A stretch of DNA of 64,000 nt from CAZEDM01 sp964511075 (GTDB taxonomy: Bacteria > Zixibacteria > MSB-5A5 > RBG-16-43-9): the NCBI GenBank assembly GCA_964511075.1, contig CAZEDM010000004.1, positions 1 to 64,000 of the forward strand, in the 5' to 3' direction. A program made the translations under genes and the position numbers. This document shows positions 17,773 through 26,824 of the stretch, piece after piece. Under the pieces are notes generated by a model, which was not told where the DNA came from, searched no databases, and saw only the letters and a program-made list of their open reading frames with translations. The stretch's first letter is position 1. Each line of letters starts with the position of its first letter.

Positions 17773-18232
17773 TTATTCTCCTTTTTTGTCCGAGGAAAAA
17801 GGACTTAATTAGTATCTTTTATTATTATAATCGGAAAGTAAAATAAGTCAAGCGGAAAAATCTCTGCTGGTGCGGGAATTCCAGCTCCCGTACATAACCG
17901 GGAGAAGTGAGATGATGCCGCCTACCTTCTGCTCTCTGTTGTTCTGCAGACCAGCAGAGCCAGTCTTTATTCAAATAGTAAGGAAGTTAGTAGGGGCGAC
18001 CCTTCCTTCGACTTTGCTCCCTTCGGGTCTCTGAGCCTCAGGGTCGAAGACAGGACGGTGAGCTTGTGCTTCGTTAAGGCTCAGCACGATGAGCTTGTCG
18101 AATCGTCGAACCGTGTGGTCGCCCGTGGAAAAAAATGGAAGGGTCCTTCTACTGTGGTGGGATTTCGTAAGGCGTAATTAGAATTTGGATTCTGAGAAAA
18201 ACCGGGAGGGGACAAGCCCCTCCCCAAAACTC
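17773..18232. other. gene-free tract with palindromes and a composite repeat
   Basis: It holds a GTGCGGGAATTCCAG/CTCCCGTAC palindrome (about 17870-17898). A longer composite of about 140 bases runs from GTAGGGGCGACCC (17992) to GGTCGCCCGTGG (18128). It encloses TCGACTTTGCTC and GATGAGCTTGTCGAA segments resembling the TTCGACAAGCTCA repeats seen in many genomes. A third palindrome is GGGAGGGGACAAGCCCCTCCCC (about 18207-18226). No gene is supported. Confidence 0.6.
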
Positions 18233-18835
18233 TTATTCGCTATCCGAAACTAATTTCTTGATTAGCACTTTCGCTTTTCCAAAGGCAATCCCCCTGTGGC
18301 TAATCCTGTTCTTTTCCCCTCTCTCAAGTTCCGCAAAGGTCTTGCCTGATTCCGGATGGAAAAAAACCGGGTCATACCCAAACCCGCTCTCCCCTATTTC
18401 ACTTTCAGTGATAATACCTTTTACTTTTCCTTCGACTATCCTTATATCATCCTGACTTAAAGCTAAAGCCACCACACATCTGAAAATCGCCCCTCTTTTT
18501 TCCCTGGGTATCCCTTTTAATAGCCTGAGCAGTTTCAGATTATTGTCTTTATAGCTGCATCCCGGGCCGGCAAACCTGGCAGATACAACCCCGGGCGCAC
18601 CGTTCAGAGCATCAACTTCCAGGCCGGAGTCATCTGCTAAGGCTGGTATTCCGGTTACAGAGAAAACCTTTTTGGCTTTGAGAACAGCATTTTCCTCCAA
18701 GGTCTTTCCGGTCTCCTCGATCTCAGGGACCTCCGGAAAATCCTCCAAAGTCAGAATTTCTATTTGCGGGTCAGCCAGAATTTTTTTGATTTCTTCTATT
18801 TTATGTTGATTACGTGTAGCTAAGATGATTTTCAT
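18233..18835 (-). CDS. rdgB: XTP/dITP diphosphatase (HAM1/RdgB family)
   Basis: A house-cleaning nucleotide pyrophosphatase that hydrolyses dITP, XTP and ITP to monophosphates, keeping deaminated purines out of DNA and RNA. The N-terminal ATRNQHKIEEI is the family substrate-binding loop. ALADDSGLEVDAL supplies the catalytic acidic residues, and GFGYDPVFFHPE plus the late SHRG motif complete the site. Length 200 aa is normal. It is encoded alone on the minus strand, downstream of the murI operon with a repeat-filled gap. Confidence 0.96.
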   Translation of the reverse strand: MKIILATRNQHKIEEIKKILADPQIEILTLEDFPEVPEIEETGKTLEENAVLKAKKVFSVTGIPALADDSGLEVDALNGAPGVVSARFAGPGCSYKDNNLKLLRLLKGIPREKRGAIFRCVVALALSQDDIRIVEGKVKGIITESEIGESGFGYDPVFFHPESGKTFAELERGEKNRISHRGIAFGKAKVLIKKLVSDSE

Positions 18836-18892
18836 ATTCTCTTCAGATTGCAGAGACGCATGGCAATACGTCTCTATTTTCTTTGATTTTTC

Positions 18893-19003
18893 GTCGGGTC
18901 AGGGGACCCGACGACCACTATAATAAGCTCCATCATGAACATGGCAAAACGGTAGAACAGACATTCTTGTCTGTTCAAGCGGTCAGACAGGAATGTCTGA
19001 CCT
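18893..19003. repeat. two intergenic palindromes
   Basis: CGTCGGGTC/GACCCGACG (about 18893-18913) has the same core as the copy near 3209-3235. It is followed by GGTAGAACAGACATTC...GTCTGACCTACC (about 18951-19003), which contains two internal hairpins. The second core recurs at 41639-41667. Confidence 0.6.
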
Positions 19004-19113
19004 ACCTGATACAGGTATTCTCGCCTTGCCCTCAAGGCGGGAAATTACCCAGGTTGAGATCAACTCGGGTATAGGGGGTGTAGTTTGCAAAGAGAAATGC
19101 TCATGTTTTTTTC

Positions 19114-19926
19114 TCAATACTTATTAATATCGATTTTCTTAACATCTTTAATCTTTTCTCCTAAAAACCTTTCACCGATCTGGATGAATTTCTCCGGGAA
19201 ATCAGATACGTAGAACTTACAGAAAGGCTCTGATTTATTTGGATTTATTAAATTCTTACTTTCCAGCACTTTCTTGACCTCCAGGGCAGTCTCCTCCGCG
19301 GAATCGATCAAAGTAATTCCCTTACCCATAACTTTTGATATGACTTTTTTAAGAAGCGGGTAATGGGTGCATCCTAAGACCAGGGTGTCTATTTTATTTT
19401 TCTTCAAAGGGGTTAAGTATTCCCCGGCAATAAGGTAGGTAGCTTTTTTATCAATATAGCCCTCTTCAGCCAGGGAGACGAAAAGCGGGCTGGGATACCC
19501 AAAGACCTTGATTTTACGGTCTATCTTTTTAATCGCCCTGGTATACGATTCCGAACGGATCGTTCCTGCTGTTCCGATCACCCCGATCCTGCCATTTTGG
19601 GTGGCTTTGACTGCGGCCTTTGAGCCGGGAACGATCACCCCCATCAAGGGGAGCTGGAAAATTTTCTTGAGATAATCCAATGCCACGGCGGAGGCGGTGT
19701 TGCAGGCAACCACGATAAGCTTAACCCCCTGAGTGGAAAGAAAACTGATGTCCTGCACGGAGAACTTTCTGACAATCTCAGGGGAACGGGGTCCGTAGGG
19801 TGTCCTGGCAGTATCCCCGAAATAGATGACATTTTCGAAAGGCAATTTCTCGAAGACCTGTTTTACCACGGTCAGGCCCCCTACCCCTGAATCGAATATC
19901 CCTATGACTTTTCGGCTTAGGCTCAT
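19114..19926 (-). CDS. murI: glutamate racemase
   Basis: A cytoplasmic cofactor-independent racemase that makes D-glutamate for peptidoglycan. GIFDSGVGGLTV and the first catalytic cysteine in VACNTASA are visible, and the second cysteine lies in LGCTHYPLL. YFGDTARTPYG is also a conserved family motif. Length 270 aa is typical. The start codon overlaps the stop of the upstream amidase gene in an ATGA, which indicates translational coupling and shows that TGA works as a normal stop here. Confidence 0.97.
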   Translation of the reverse strand: MSLSRKVIGIFDSGVGGLTVVKQVFEKLPFENVIYFGDTARTPYGPRSPEIVRKFSVQDISFLSTQGVKLIVVACNTASAVALDYLKKIFQLPLMGVIVPGSKAAVKATQNGRIGVIGTAGTIRSESYTRAIKKIDRKIKVFGYPSPLFVSLAEEGYIDKKATYLIAGEYLTPLKKNKIDTLVLGCTHYPLLKKVISKVMGKGITLIDSAEETALEVKKVLESKNLINPNKSEPFCKFYVSDFPEKFIQIGERFLGEKIKDVKKIDINKY

Positions 19927-21371
19927 CTTGATCTTAAATCGTATTTGTTTTTGAAATCCTGAATCCCCTCATAGATCGCCTGGGCGATTTTCTGCCTGAA
20001 GGAGCTCTGGTTTAAGAGTTTCTCCTCCTTCTGGTTGGAGAGAAAGGCACTCTCCACCAGTACCGCAGGCATATAGGTCTTGTTCAGGACGAAAAATCCT
20101 GCCTGGTCCACCCCGCGGCTGGGTATATCCAGCTGTTTCTGCAGCCGGTCGTGCACCATCCGGGCAAACTCGCTCGACTCCTTGAGGAATTCTGTCTGCA
20201 GCATATCCATGAGGATGAAATCAAGCTCGGAGGTATCCACCGGAGCGCCTTGCGGATATTCGAACCGGATGGCGGAGTTCTCCAGAGCTGCCACTGCCCG
20301 GGCTTCGTCATTTTTCGCCTGGGCTAAGAAATATACCTCCGTGCCTGAGGCTTTCTTTCTCCTGGCTGAATTGGCATGAATGCTTATAAAAAGGTCTCCG
20401 CCTCTTTGATTGGCAAATAAGGATCTCTGCTCCAGGGGAACGAAATAATCTCCTGTTCGGGTAAGATAGGTTTTCAGGTTCTCATCCCCCGAGTTTTTTA
20501 AAAGCTCCTCCAGTCTGAAAGCGATATCCAGAACCACGTCTTTCTCTTTCAGCCCCTTGGACCCCACTGCTCCAAAATCCTCGCCGCCGTGCCCCGGGTC
20601 TATGATGATGACATCTATGGGGTTTCTCTCCATCTCCCCGGTCACGTCCAAAAGCCCCTGGGTCGTATCCTCCAGGATTATCTGCAGTCTTAAGGGGTCT
20701 TGCTTTATGGATTGATAATACCTGGGAAACTCCCTGAAAAGCCTCAGGGAAAGCTGGGCGGAATTCTCAAATTGATATGCCTTGCTCTCCGGAATTAAAT
20801 CCGGCATTCCCAGATCAGAAAAGTGCAGGGTGTCTATCTTTCCTTCCAGAAAATTTATGATCAGCCAGTTGTTCTCGCTCTGGAAAACCTCGCACTTGAG
20901 AGGCTGAGCCAGGAATATCTCTATGAGGAGCCCGTTCAGTTTGCGGCTGACTTTGAGATCCAGGATGTTATATATCCCCCGGCTCAAGGTTTTCTCCGGA
21001 GACTCTGTCTCCTCCAGCACAGGCCAGAAGGTTTTAAAGGGAAGGTAAACCCTGCCCTGTTTTATCTTCACCGGCAGGATCAGGTTATGCGCCTCCTCGT
21101 CTAAAAGGACGTAAGGAGAGAAAAGGACGAACTCAAACAGATGGTCCTTGAGCTCCCAGAATATCCTCTTGCCCATGGGGTCCCAGAAAAGCTCACCGCC
21201 GTAAATCTCCTTTAAACCTGCAAGCTCCACATAAAGATAACCGCCTATCTCCTCGCTTTCCAGCTGATACTTCTCCCCTTCCTTGTCGATGGTCACCACA
21301 GAGCCGGAGGAAAAAGAATGAATGCAGGATAGAAGAACCAATAGTATTAGAAGCGTTAGTCTAGCTCTCAT
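19923..21371 (-). CDS. N-acetylmuramoyl-L-alanine amidase (AmiC-like)
   Basis: A periplasmic zinc amidase that cleaves the bond between MurNAc and the stem peptide. After a signal peptide (LTLLILLVLLSCIHSFSSG), an AMIN-like beta-rich N-terminal half probably targets the enzyme to the envelope. The catalytic amidase_3 domain starts near residue 250 with IDPGHGGEDFGAVG, and SIHANS is the later zinc-binding His motif. It is 482 aa long. It overlaps smpB upstream and murI downstream by 4 bases each, making a tight three-gene operon that joins cell-wall turnover and D-Glu supply. Confidence 0.95.
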   Translation of the reverse strand: MRARLTLLILLVLLSCIHSFSSGSVVTIDKEGEKYQLESEEIGGYLYVELAGLKEIYGGELFWDPMGKRIFWELKDHLFEFVLFSPYVLLDEEAHNLILPVKIKQGRVYLPFKTFWPVLEETESPEKTLSRGIYNILDLKVSRKLNGLLIEIFLAQPLKCEVFQSENNWLIINFLEGKIDTLHFSDLGMPDLIPESKAYQFENSAQLSLRLFREFPRYYQSIKQDPLRLQIILEDTTQGLLDVTGEMERNPIDVIIIDPGHGGEDFGAVGSKGLKEKDVVLDIAFRLEELLKNSGDENLKTYLTRTGDYFVPLEQRSLFANQRGGDLFISIHANSARRKKASGTEVYFLAQAKNDEARAVAALENSAIRFEYPQGAPVDTSELDFILMDMLQTEFLKESSEFARMVHDRLQKQLDIPSRGVDQAGFFVLNKTYMPAVLVESAFLSNQKEEKLLNQSSFRQKIAQAIYEGIQDFKNKYDLRSR

Positions 21372-21859
21372 CTGTTCTTCTCCTTCAAAGCTCTTCTTAA
21401 GGCACGCGCAGCGTCCCTCTCGGTAATGGCTTTTCTTTTATCGTAAAGCTTCTTGCCGACAACCAGGGCCAGCTCCACCTTGGCATACCCTCCTTTGAAA
21501 TAAAGCCTTAGAGGAGCCAGGGTCAACCCCTTCTCCACTGTCTTACCCAAAAGCCTGCGTATCTGGCTTCTATGCAGCAGGAGTTTTCTTGGTCGGGTGG
21601 GGTCCTGATTGTATCTGTTTCCCTTCTCGTAGGGGCTTATGTGCATATTCAAAAGGTAAACCTCTCCCCTGTCCACCCTGGCATAGGAGTCCTTCAGATT
21701 GGCTTTTCCTTCCCTCAAGGACTTTACCTCGGTCCCTTTCAACACCATCCCAGCCTCGTAGGTCTCCAGGATGATATACTCGTGCCGGGCTTTCCTGTTA
21801 GTGGCAATTACCTTGATCTCCTCTCCAGAAGCATCAGAATCTTTATCTTTCTTCGCCAT
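21368..21859 (-). CDS. smpB: SsrA-binding protein SmpB
   Basis: SmpB binds tmRNA and delivers it to stalled ribosomes for trans-translation. Family motifs NRKARHEYIILETYEAGMVLKGTEVKSLR, split here as the early NRKARHEY and GTEVKSLREGKANL blocks, are present, and so is the basic C-terminal tail (KRKAITERDAARALRR). At 163 aa it has a short acidic N-terminal extension compared with most. It is the first gene of the smpB-amidase-murI unit. No tmRNA gene was seen in this window. Confidence 0.97.
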   Translation of the reverse strand: MAKKDKDSDASGEEIKVIATNRKARHEYIILETYEAGMVLKGTEVKSLREGKANLKDSYARVDRGEVYLLNMHISPYEKGNRYNQDPTRPRKLLLHRSQIRRLLGKTVEKGLTLAPLRLYFKGGYAKVELALVVGKKLYDKRKAITERDAARALRRALKEKNR

Positions 21860-22037
21860 ACTGGAGGAATATATCAGACGAATAAAAAAGTGGCAAGGGA
21901 AAAGTAAACCCTTGAGGGGCAGGTTTAAAATCCGCCCCTGTATTTCTAAAATTATCTTGCCAAAAAGGTTCCAAAAAAATAGATTGGGATGAAGACTGGT
22001 AGAGATGTAGGGTAATACATTTTTTTACTCGAGGAAA

Positions 22038-23045
22038 ATGCGTATGCAGGCGATGGTCCTGAAAAAACCGGATTTAATCGAGAATGTTCCTCTCCGGCTG
22101 CAGGAGATTCCTGAGCCTGGGGTAGGTGCGAAAGATATTTTAATCCGGGTGCAGGCTTGCGGCATCTGTCATACTGACCTGCATACGGTGGAGGGAGAGC
22201 TTCCCCTGCCCAAGCTGCCTCTGGTTCCGGGACATCAGATAGTGGGGATAGTGGGGAAAAAAGGAGAGGAGGCTAATCGATTCAAAACCGGACAAAGGGT
22301 TGGCATTGCCTGGCTGAATTCCACCTGTAGTAAATGTGAATTCTGTAAAAGCGGAAAGGAGAACCTGTGTGAGAACGCAAAATTTACAGGTTATCATACA
22401 GATGGAGGTTACTCACAATATACTGTCATCTCGGAGGATTTCGCTTACCCCCTCTCAGATAAACTTTCTGCTTTAGAAACTGCTCCCTTGCTCTGTGGGG
22501 GGATAATAGGTTATCGCGCCCTGCGCCTGAGCGAAATCCGGCCCGGTGGAAGATTAGGCTTGTACGGCTTTGGTTCCTCGGCTCATATAGCCATACAAAT
22601 CGCAATTTATTGGAAATGCAAAGTCTATGTTTTTACCCGCAGCAGGGAACACCAGAGATTAGCCCTGGAAATGGGAGCGGCCTGGACTGGCAGTGCAGAA
22701 CAGGTTCCTCCGGAAAAGCCTGACAGCTCGATCATCTTCGCCCCGGCAGGCGAGATCGTTCCCTTGGCTTTAAAGGCTTTGAACAAAGGCGGAACTTTAG
22801 CTTTAGCCGGTATCTATATGACGCCTGTTCCTCAACTGGATTACACCGAACATCTGTACTACGAGAAGACCTTAAGGAGCGTAGCCAACAGCACGAGAAA
22901 TGACGGTGAAGAGCTGCTTAAGCTTGCAGAAGAAATTCCCATTCGCACCAGGATTTCTGTTTTCCCCTTGAAAGATGCCAATCGAGCTTTGCAGTCGCTC
23001 AAGGGGGGAAAGATTAACGGGGCTGGGGTCTTAGAAATTCCCTGA
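22038..23045 (+). CDS. zinc-dependent alcohol dehydrogenase family protein
   Basis: A medium-chain dehydrogenase/reductase that would oxidise an alcohol or reduce an aldehyde with NAD(P). The catalytic zinc site shows as GICHTDLHTVEGELP and PLVPGHQIVG. The structural zinc site is CSKCEFCKSGKENLC with four spaced cysteines. The nucleotide-binding turn GLYGFGSSAHIAIQI follows. Length 335 aa is normal. Three in-frame ATGs lie within the first six codons; the first at 22038 follows CGAGGAAA. The substrate cannot be read from sequence. Confidence 0.93.
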   Translation: MRMQAMVLKKPDLIENVPLRLQEIPEPGVGAKDILIRVQACGICHTDLHTVEGELPLPKLPLVPGHQIVGIVGKKGEEANRFKTGQRVGIAWLNSTCSKCEFCKSGKENLCENAKFTGYHTDGGYSQYTVISEDFAYPLSDKLSALETAPLLCGGIIGYRALRLSEIRPGGRLGLYGFGSSAHIAIQIAIYWKCKVYVFTRSREHQRLALEMGAAWTGSAEQVPPEKPDSSIIFAPAGEIVPLALKALNKGGTLALAGIYMTPVPQLDYTEHLYYEKTLRSVANSTRNDGEELLKLAEEIPIRTRISVFPLKDANRALQSLKGGKINGAGVLEIP

Positions 23046-23187
23046 GAAGGCTAATCTAAATTCCTTTTGCTCCTCATTGGAGTCTTCACTAATAAAGAAT
23101 GGATGGTGGAAAGTTGTGTTAGTCTGGAGACCAACACAAAGTAATAAAAGTAGGGGCGTATTACCAGAAGCTCTACAATAGACTTCA

Positions 23188-24696
23188 TCAATGGAAAAGG
23201 GAGTAGAGCAAAACAACGATATCCGTTAAGGATATTTTCCTGTCATGGTTCATATCGCCGCTTCGCCAGGGACAGGGGGAGGGCTTTGACTTAAAAAGGC
23301 AGTTTATCAGAAAAACCACATCCGCTAAATCTTTGTTCCCGTCTGCATTCACATCGCCCGAAAGATAAAAGTACTCTTTGGCTCCCATATCGTTCCGGAT
23401 TTTTTCATAAGTCGAGAGGACCGAATCGCCTGCATCTATACAGGGTGAAGAACAGGAGAGGTTGTAGCTGCTGTCTGCAAACAGAGGATCGGAGAAGATG
23501 TTGAAGAAGCTGTCGCAGGCGGTGGTGTTGAGATTCACTCCCCAGGTGGTATCGCCCAGACCCGGGATGTCGCAGACGAAATCTGGACCTGAGTTATTCC
23601 AGAAATCGTTGTAATAGATCTGAGGCATACATCCCTGGCTGCAATCGATCCCTCCCTGGTTCAAGTAGAAAATGTTATTTAATATCCGGGGCAGGTCAGG
23701 TGAGACACCGGAGCAGTAAATCGCTCCGCTTGACTCGGAGGCTCTGTTATCTATGAAGGTATTGTTAGCCACGAAATTGCTGGAATAGAGATTATAAAGC
23801 CCTCCACCCAGACCAGAGGAGTTTGACTCGATAACGTTTCCGATAATCTTAGCCTGGCTCTGGCTGCTGATATGAATCCCCCCGCCCTTCAATTCCGCCC
23901 TGTTCCCCTCAAGCCAGTTGTCAACTATCTCGCCGTAGGTTGCCAGACCGTATATGCCTCCTCCGTATTTAGCCGCAGTATTTTGAGAGACGATATTCCC
24001 CCTGACCTTGGGGGAGCTGAGCTTAAAGAATATACCTCCTCCCCTGTAGCTGGAGGAATTGTTTTCAATCCTGTTGTTCTGGATAAGCGGGTCGATCCCC
24101 TGGGAGAAAACTCCCGCACCGATTATTCCCCTGTTTTTTAATATCAGATTGGAGATGATCCTCGGCTCGGAATCCCCGTAAAAGCAGGCGATCCCGCCAC
24201 CGAAATGTGCTTCGTTATTCTCTATGCGATTGTTGATTATCCGGGGAGCGGAAAGGTAACAGAAAATTCCCCCGCCGTATCCAAACTCGTCCAGGGCGCT
24301 CCCTATTCCGTTACGCAGGGTAAACCCCTGTATAACCGAGCCTGAGCCTTCCCCGCTGACGAACCGGACCACGCTTCCTCTGCTGGAAACCTCCGGCTTG
24401 CCTCCGTCTATGATCGTCTTATCAATCAGGCTGCTATCGAATTCCAGGATAAAATGGCTTGCTAAAACCACACCTTTCCCCCTGAAGTCAAGGTTCTCAT
24501 AATAGACCCCTGGAGCAACCAGAACCGTATCGCCTTCGCCGGAGAAATCTATTGCGGATTGAATGGTGCTTAGATAAGAGGAGGGAAAATTTATTATCTT
24601 GGACCAGCCGGGCTTGGCCCGGAGGGAGAAAACTGTGGCAAGAATAAAAACTATCGCCAGGGTCAGCCTGCTCGGGTGTCTCATTCGTCTACTCAT
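23188..24696 (-). CDS. exported right-handed beta-helix protein with dockerin
   Basis: A 502-aa predicted secreted protein. After a basic N-terminus and signal peptide, a pectate-lyase-like right-handed beta-helix runs from about residue 35 to 370. It is seen as repeated short coils of the type NxIENNxAxxGGGIxC and VRGNIVSQNTAAKYGGGIYG. The early YLSTIQSAIDFSGEGDTVLVAPGVYYENL segment, cited here only by its TIQSAID and DTVLVAPGVY blocks, is a common cap of such proteins. A dockerin pair (LADVVFLINCLFKS, LTDIVVLLYSLFH) ends it, more divergent than the others. Function is probably polysaccharide binding or adhesion. Confidence 0.87.
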   Translation of the reverse strand: MSRRMRHPSRLTLAIVFILATVFSLRAKPGWSKIINFPSSYLSTIQSAIDFSGEGDTVLVAPGVYYENLDFRGKGVVLASHFILEFDSSLIDKTIIDGGKPEVSSRGSVVRFVSGEGSGSVIQGFTLRNGIGSALDEFGYGGGIFCYLSAPRIINNRIENNEAHFGGGIACFYGDSEPRIISNLILKNRGIIGAGVFSQGIDPLIQNNRIENNSSSYRGGGIFFKLSSPKVRGNIVSQNTAAKYGGGIYGLATYGEIVDNWLEGNRAELKGGGIHISSQSQAKIIGNVIESNSSGLGGGLYNLYSSNFVANNTFIDNRASESSGAIYCSGVSPDLPRILNNIFYLNQGGIDCSQGCMPQIYYNDFWNNSGPDFVCDIPGLGDTTWGVNLNTTACDSFFNIFSDPLFADSSYNLSCSSPCIDAGDSVLSTYEKIRNDMGAKEYFYLSGDVNADGNKDLADVVFLINCLFKSKPSPCPWRSGDMNHDRKISLTDIVVLLYSLFH

Positions 24697-24886
24697 ATCG
24701 AAGCTAATCTTCTAAACCTCTCTGCTATATATCGACGGTTCCGGAAGGTAATCCTATAGATTCAAGCCCCTAATTATACTGCTGGATGTCGAGCTGGTTT
24801 CAGATGAGTATGTGGTTTTATCTTTATATTAAAGTTCGGATAATGCAAAGAAAGGAAAACTGTCCTGTCCCTACCATATCGATAGC

Positions 24887-25435
24887 TTACTTATCATCCT
24901 CCTCTGAAGGAGTTGAGCTTTTCTTTTCCCCGCCCAGCTCTTTGACCAGCAGGTCCACTAACTGATTCCTGTTTTGCCTGGTCACCTCGAAGATCTTCAC
25001 ATCCTCTCTTGCTTTCACCTTTTCCACATAGGGATGATACCCGTGCATGATGGTTCCCAGCACCGGATTGGGAGCATCCAGACAGTTCAGCACCAGCTCC
25101 TGAAACCTTCTGGAGAAAAGCTCCATCTTTCCTATCTCGTCTATGATGATCAGGCTTTTCCCTCTTAAACACCTTTCCAGCTCCCGGGACACTATCTTTT
25201 CAAAACCTGTAACCGCCACCCCATAGCCACCCACCCGGTATTTGCTCCTGAACTCCCTATGGGCCAAGACCCCTTCCATTCCGAAAAGGGTCTGAACTGA
25301 AAAGCCCACCCTGCTCTCCCCCACTTTGATCTCCGTGGTAAAGAAACCGCAGGAAGATTTCCCTGACTTCTCGATCACCTTTTTGATTATGGTGGTCTTA
25401 CCGATTCCCGGCAGCCCGGTCAGTAGATAATTCAT
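24887..25435 (-). CDS. THEP1-type nucleoside-triphosphatase (NTPase_1 family)
   Basis: A cytoplasmic P-loop NTPase of the THEP1 family. The Walker A motif GLPGIGKTT is at residues 7-15. Walker B is LIIIDEIGKMELFS, with the family-specific GKMEL sequence. CGFFTTEI and GFSVQTL are further family blocks. At 182 aa it matches the Thermotoga and Aquifex proteins. The physiological role is unknown; in vitro the family hydrolyses many NTPs. It ends in a charged KSSTPSEEDDK tail. Confidence 0.92.
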   Translation of the reverse strand: MNYLLTGLPGIGKTTIIKKVIEKSGKSSCGFFTTEIKVGESRVGFSVQTLFGMEGVLAHREFRSKYRVGGYGVAVTGFEKIVSRELERCLRGKSLIIIDEIGKMELFSRRFQELVLNCLDAPNPVLGTIMHGYHPYVEKVKAREDVKIFEVTRQNRNQLVDLLVKELGGEKKSSTPSEEDDK

Positions 25436-25537
25436 CTTGTTATTTTCAGAAATCGTTCCCTTTTATATTAATTACGCAAAAGCATAAAGATTGTTCAAGT
25501 AAAAAATCAAATTCGCCAAATTAACTGCCGATTTTCC

Positions 25538-25566
25538 TTGACATCTGTTTCATTCATGTTTTAAAT
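25538..25566 (+). promoter_or_regulatory. promoter of small membrane protein gene
   Basis: TTGACA (25538-25543), a 17-base spacer and TTAAAT (25561-25566) lie 47 bases upstream of the ATG at 25614. Confidence 0.5.
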
Positions 25567-25613
25567 GATATTTTGTAACTTAAAATCCAGAACAAACCAA
25601 GAAAGGAGCCAGG

Positions 25614-25871
25614 ATGAGACTGAATCTAAAAGCTCTGGGCTTGAGCTTCGGTATAGTCTGGGCTGGGGTGGTTTTTCTGACCACCCTTTTATCGGTCCCC
25701 ACAGGCTATGGCAGAGGATTTCTGGAGCTTCTGACCTCCCTTTATCCCGGGTATTCCGTAACCTGGGCTGGAAGCGTAATCGGGCTGGTCTATGCTTTTG
25801 CGGACGGTTTTATCTGCGCACTGATTTTCGGAGCAATCTACAACGCCTTTGTTCCTGCGGAAAAAGAATAG
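25614..25871 (+). CDS. small integral membrane protein (holin-like annotation class)
   Basis: An 85-aa hydrophobic protein with two clear membrane segments (about residues 7-28 and 48-78), a short GYGRGF loop and a charged PAEKE tail. The LVYAFADGFICALIFGAIYNAF block resembles small bacterial membrane proteins that databases label bacteriophage holin, although no phage genes surround it. It has its own promoter and AAGGAGCC ribosome binding site. I see no basis for a lytic role and treat function as unknown. Confidence 0.75.
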   Translation: MRLNLKALGLSFGIVWAGVVFLTTLLSVPTGYGRGFLELLTSLYPGYSVTWAGSVIGLVYAFADGFICALIFGAIYNAFVPAEKE

Positions 25872-25920
25872 GGGCTTTAATCCAACGCCCCTGCTCAGGA
25901 TCTTTCTGGAATTTCTTTTT

Positions 25921-26184
25921 TTAGCTTAGAGTCTCCTCGTTGATTTTTAATTCCTTTACTTTCCTCCATCTCCTCAATACCTGGATATAATCCAGAAGCA
26001 TTCTCTCCTCTGCCTCGGTCAGGCTTTCCAGGATGGGAATGCCCATCTTGATGAGAGTCCTGACTACATCTGCCATTGTCCGGTCGTATCTCTTAGCTAA
26101 CTGATTGATCTTCTCCTTAAGCTGGTAGGAGATGAAGATGTTAATGCAGTGCTCTCCTCTAAGCTTGGCATTTGAGTTCTCCAT
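25921..26184 (-). CDS. ribbon-helix-helix-type small DNA-binding protein
   Basis: An 87-aa protein whose first half fits a ribbon-helix-helix fold. It has a strand with basic and polar alternation (CINIFISYQLKEKINQLA), a helix, a turn, and a second helix (MADVVRTLIKMGIPIL). The C-terminal part is a charged helix. Such proteins usually dimerise on operator DNA. The start at 26184 follows AGGAGGATAT. It lies 37 bases downstream of the next regulator-like gene, so the two may be co-transcribed. No toxin partner is seen beside it. Confidence 0.7.
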   Translation of the reverse strand: MENSNAKLRGEHCINIFISYQLKEKINQLAKRYDRTMADVVRTLIKMGIPILESLTEAEERMLLDYIQVLRRWRKVKELKINEETLS

Positions 26185-26221
26185 ATATCCTCCTTTGTTG
26201 CTTTTATCTCTGCCCAGTAAA

Positions 26222-26824
26222 TTATAAGCTGAGCATATGTTTTTTCTGGTGATTGATTAATATCTGGGGGGTTCTGACCTCCAGGTTATATTCCTTTTTT
26301 AGGATTCTCAAAATGTTTTTCCAGGTTTCCTCCTTTTTCTTTGCTTTTATCAATTCCTCCAACTCTTTTCTCGAAGGGTGAGAGCAAATCAGACACTTCT
26401 TTTCGTAAGGCACTTCGATTTTGTAGCGCTGCGAGACATAGTCCTTCAAACAGGTTTTAAGCTTTTCCAGGGCAGAGCGGTGAATCCTTTCCAGGCGGTC
26501 TTTGGTCTTGTTGAGAATCTGGGAGATCTGGTTATAGCTCAGGCAGTCAAAATAGAAGCAGCGTATGAATTTTCTTTCCACATCCTCCAGCTTATCCAGA
26601 GCTTTAGCCACCTTTTCCTCCAGCTCCAGTTTTGATTCTTCGTCTTTCAGCTTATCTAAAAGTCCCTTCTCAGACAGGGCGAAATCTGGCTCCTCTCTTC
26701 CGCTTACCCAGTTCAAGGCTCTGATTCTCTTTCTCTTCTTTCTTCCGTATCCCAGAGAACAGGCATAGTAATCCACGAAATGGTCTTTTCTTCTTCTGTC
26801 CTTGCGCTCGTAAGTTGTCTTCAT
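26222..26824 (-). CDS. sigma region 4-like HTH protein with Cys/His metal-site candidate
   Basis: I do not recognise a named family. The 200-aa protein is very basic at the N-terminus (ERKDRRRKDH, GYGRKKRKR). Residues ~70-128 look like a sigma-70 region 4 helix-turn-helix (DVERKFIRCFYFDCLSYNQISQIL, read as two blocks around the turn). The C-terminal third has C144-x2-C147-x-H149 and H192-x3-H196. These ligands are spaced as in a zinc-binding C-C...H-H module flanking another small helical HTH-like segment. It may be a sequence-specific regulator. The downstream neighbour is a ribbon-helix-helix protein. Confidence 0.6.
   Translation of the reverse strand: MKTTYERKDRRRKDHFVDYYACSLGYGRKKRKRIRALNWVSGREEPDFALSEKGLLDKLKDEESKLELEEKVAKALDKLEDVERKFIRCFYFDCLSYNQISQILNKTKDRLERIHRSALEKLKTCLKDYVSQRYKIEVPYEKKCLICSHPSRKELEELIKAKKKEETWKNILRILKKEYNLEVRTPQILINHQKKHMLSL

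Noticed and set aside
25614..25871. Phage lysis gene or prophage remnant
   Set aside because: Only a two-helix membrane protein is present. No endolysin, integrase or structural phage gene was seen nearby.
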